The notes beneath the pieces were generated by a model, which saw only the letters and a program-made list of their open reading frames with translations, was not told where the DNA came from and did not search any database. Positions 40,504 to 41,956 of a DNA stretch of 41,956 bases are shown here, piece by piece. The translations under genes and the position numbers were made by a program. The DNA lies in assembly GCA_038241255.1 (NCBI GenBank), contig JBBRFW010000019.1, forward strand, positions 1-41,956, written 5' to 3'. Each line of letters opens with the position of its first letter. Position 1 is the first letter of the stretch. This DNA comes from Schlegelella_A sp038241255. Its GTDB lineage: Bacteria > Pseudomonadota > Gammaproteobacteria > Burkholderiales > Burkholderiaceae_C.

Positions 40504-40809
40504 CTACCAGCTGGCCTTGATGATTCCGGGGATGTCGCCCTTGAAGGCCAGCTCACGGATCTTGTTGCGGGCCAGGCCGAACTTGCGGAACGTGCCTCGC
40601 GGGCGGCCCGTGATGCCGCAGCGATTGCGCTGGCGCGACGGGTAGGCGTTTCTCGGCAGCTTCTGCAACTCGAGGCGCGAGGCGTAGCGCTCTTCGTTCG
40701 ACTTCTTGGCGTCGTTCGCGGCGGCCTTCAGCTCAGCGTACTTCTTCGCGTACTTGGCGACCAGGTGCGCGCGCTTCTTCTCGCGCTCGATCAGGGAAAG
40801 TTTGGCCAC
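40504..40809 (-). CDS. rpsN: 30S ribosomal protein uS14 (long, zinc-independent form)
   Basis: A 101-aa small-subunit head protein: MAKLSLIEREKKRAHLVAKY at the start, LPRNAYPSRQRNRCGITGRPRG in the core and FGLARNKIRELAFKGDIPGI at the end. The length and lack of the CxxC zinc pairs mark the C-minus form. It lies 13 bp after rplE. Confidence 0.98.
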   Translation of the reverse strand: MAKLSLIEREKKRAHLVAKYAKKYAELKAAANDAKKSNEERYASRLELQKLPRNAYPSRQRNRCGITGRPRGTFRKFGLARNKIRELAFKGDIPGIIKASW

Positions 40810-40822
40810 AGTCTGATGCCCT

Positions 40823-41362
40823 TCAGGTCTTGAACGGAAACTTCAACGAGGTGAGGAGCGCACGGCACTCCTCGTCGGTCTTAGCGGTCGTCGTGATCGA
40901 GATGTTCAATCCGCGCAGCACGTCGATCTTGTCGTACTCGAGCTCCGGAAAGATGATCTGTTCCTTGACGCCGATGTTGTAGTTGCCGCGGCCGTCGAAG
41001 GCGCGCGACGAGATGCCGCGGAAGTCTCGCACGCGAGGCAGCGCGATCGTGACGAAGCGGTCGAGGAACTCGTACATGCGCACGCCACGCAGCGTGACCA
41101 TGCAGCCGATCGGCACGCCGTCACGGATCTTGAAGCCGGCGATCGCCTTCTTCGACTTGGTGACGACCGGCTTTTGCCCGGCGATTTTCGAGAGATCGCT
41201 GACCGCGTGGTCCATCACTTTCTTGTCGGACACCGCCTCCGAGACACCCATGTTGAGAGTGATCTTGGTGATGCGCGGCGCCTGCATCGCAGAGGTGTAG
41301 CCGAACTTGGCGACCAGGTCGGGGACGACCTTGTCGCGATAGAACTCTTGCAGACGAGCCAT
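40823..41362 (-). CDS. rplE: 50S ribosomal protein uL5
   Basis: 5S rRNA-binding protein in the central protuberance, 179 aa. It starts MARLQEFYRDKVVPDLVAKF and contains APRITKITLNMGVSEAVSDKK, KPVVTKSKKAIAGFKIRDG and RDFRGISSRAFDGRGNYNIG, ending in LLTSLKFPFKT. The start at 41362 lies 10 bp after rplX; the in-frame extension to 41527 runs inside rplX and is rejected. Confidence 0.98.
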   Translation of the reverse strand: MARLQEFYRDKVVPDLVAKFGYTSAMQAPRITKITLNMGVSEAVSDKKVMDHAVSDLSKIAGQKPVVTKSKKAIAGFKIRDGVPIGCMVTLRGVRMYEFLDRFVTIALPRVRDFRGISSRAFDGRGNYNIGVKEQIIFPELEYDKIDVLRGLNISITTTAKTDEECRALLTSLKFPFKT

Positions 41363-41372
41363 GAGAGCCTCT

Positions 41373-41717
41373 TTAAACCTTGATCTCTTCACCGCTCGAG
41401 CGGAACACGCGGGTGCCGCGCTCGACGGTCTTGCGTTGCTTCTTCTCGGCGTCGCTGAAGAGCTTGATGCCGACGCGATCGGCCTTGCCGGTCGCCGGGT
41501 TGAAGATGGCGACGTTCGACTGGTCAATCGACATCGTCTTGTCGACGACCCCGCCGGTCACGCCCTTCATCGGGTTCGGCTTGACGTGCTTCTTGACGAC
41601 GTTGACGCCTTCGACGATCAGGCGCTCTTTGTCGACGCGGGTCAGCACGGTGCCGCGGCGGCCCTTGTCGCGGCCGGTCAGCACGATGACCTGGTCGCCC
41701 TTACGAATCTTGTTCAT
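41373..41717 (-). CDS. rplX: 50S ribosomal protein uL24
   Basis: Assembly-initiating large-subunit protein, 114 aa. The KOW motif GDQVIVLTGRDKGRRGTVLT is at the N-terminus, followed by VEGVNVVKKHVKPNPMKGV and SNVAIFNPATGKADRVGIK. It lies 28 bp after rplN, in the standard spc operon order. Confidence 0.98.
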   Translation of the reverse strand: MNKIRKGDQVIVLTGRDKGRRGTVLTRVDKERLIVEGVNVVKKHVKPNPMKGVTGGVVDKTMSIDQSNVAIFNPATGKADRVGIKLFSDAEKKQRKTVERGTRVFRSSGEEIKV

Positions 41718-41745
41718 CGCGATATTCCTGAATTGGCAGCGACGC

Positions 41746-41956
41746 TCAAAGAACTTCCGGCGCCAGCGAGACTATCTTCATGAAGCGCTCGGTGCGAAGC
41801 TCACGCGTCACCGGGCCGAAGATGCGCGTGCCGATCGGCTCGAGCTTGGCGTTGAGCAGCACGGCGGCGTTGCCGTCGAACTTGACGAGCGAGCCGTCCT
41901 GGCGGCGCACGCCCTTGGCGGTGCGAACGACGACGGCCGAATAGACCTCGCCCTTC
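41746..41956 (-). CDS. rplN: 50S ribosomal protein uL14, N-terminus beyond the window
   Basis: The last 69 codons are visible (frame begins one base inside the edge). Residues KGEVYSAVVVRTAKGVRRQD, then GSLVKFDGNAAVLLNAKLEP and IGTRIFGPVTRELR with the end FMKIVSLAPEVL match uL14 throughout. It is the first gene of the spc group as seen here; roughly the first 53 residues lie to the right of the window. Confidence 0.97.
   Translation of the reverse strand, partial: KGEVYSAVVVRTAKGVRRQDGSLVKFDGNAAVLLNAKLEPIGTRIFGPVTRELRTERFMKIVSLAPEVL

Overview
The window is a GC-rich chromosomal segment from a betaproteobacterium (Burkholderiales/Rhodocyclales-like; genus not determinable). The evidence is the gene order: infA sits between secY and rpmJ in the ribosomal cluster, def-fmt-htpX is divergent from lysM-dprA-smg, and pgk is followed by pyk. 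High G+C at third codon positions is consistent through the real genes. There is no phage, transposase gene, CRISPR array or other obvious mobile block.

Layout. 1-3.4 kb (minus): pgk-pyk-threonine ammonia-lyase, joined by ATGA overlaps; the last gene runs off the left edge. 3.5-6.6 kb (plus): a large secreted VIT/vWA-like/TPR/DUF2135 protein, convergent with a small lipoprotein gene. 7.0-9.5 kb (minus): def, fmt and htpX, the last broken by two one-base insertions. 9.7-12.7 kb (plus): LysM protein, dprA, smg. 12.8-18.5 kb (minus): yajC-secD-secF, then a DUF1631 gene. 18.6-22.6 kb (minus): EamA exporter, OPT transporter, membrane-anchored metallophosphoesterase. 22.8-24.8 kb (plus): exported cupin and a MerA-like flavoprotein disulfide reductase. 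24.8-25.4 kb (minus): DUF1415. 25.6-29.0 kb (plus): a 3-hydroxybutyrate-dehydrogenase-like SDR, a patatin/DUF3734 protein, a small frame-disturbed gene and a YeeE/YedE sulfur transporter. 29.1-32.9 kb (minus): initiator tRNA, dsbD, and a NodIJ-like ABC exporter. 33.0-42.0 kb (minus): the spc and alpha ribosomal operons from rplN (cut by the right edge) to rplQ.

Most of the window is conserved housekeeping: glycolysis, protein maturation (Def, Fmt, initiator tRNA), Sec translocation (SecY here, SecDF-YajC elsewhere in the window), ribosome and RNA polymerase alpha. The accessory part is about 18.6-29 kb plus the VIT protein.

I found no convincing undescribed multi-gene system. The observations most worth checking are: the SDR dehydrogenase whose catalytic tyrosine is replaced by cysteine; two tandem perfect hairpins, one with a UUCG loop, between rpsK and rpsD; a possible leaderless smg transcript; a hairpin-rich spacer at 12.66-12.84 kb; and closely spaced small indels in htpX and in a small gene at 27.8 kb, which may be sequence errors rather than real lesions.
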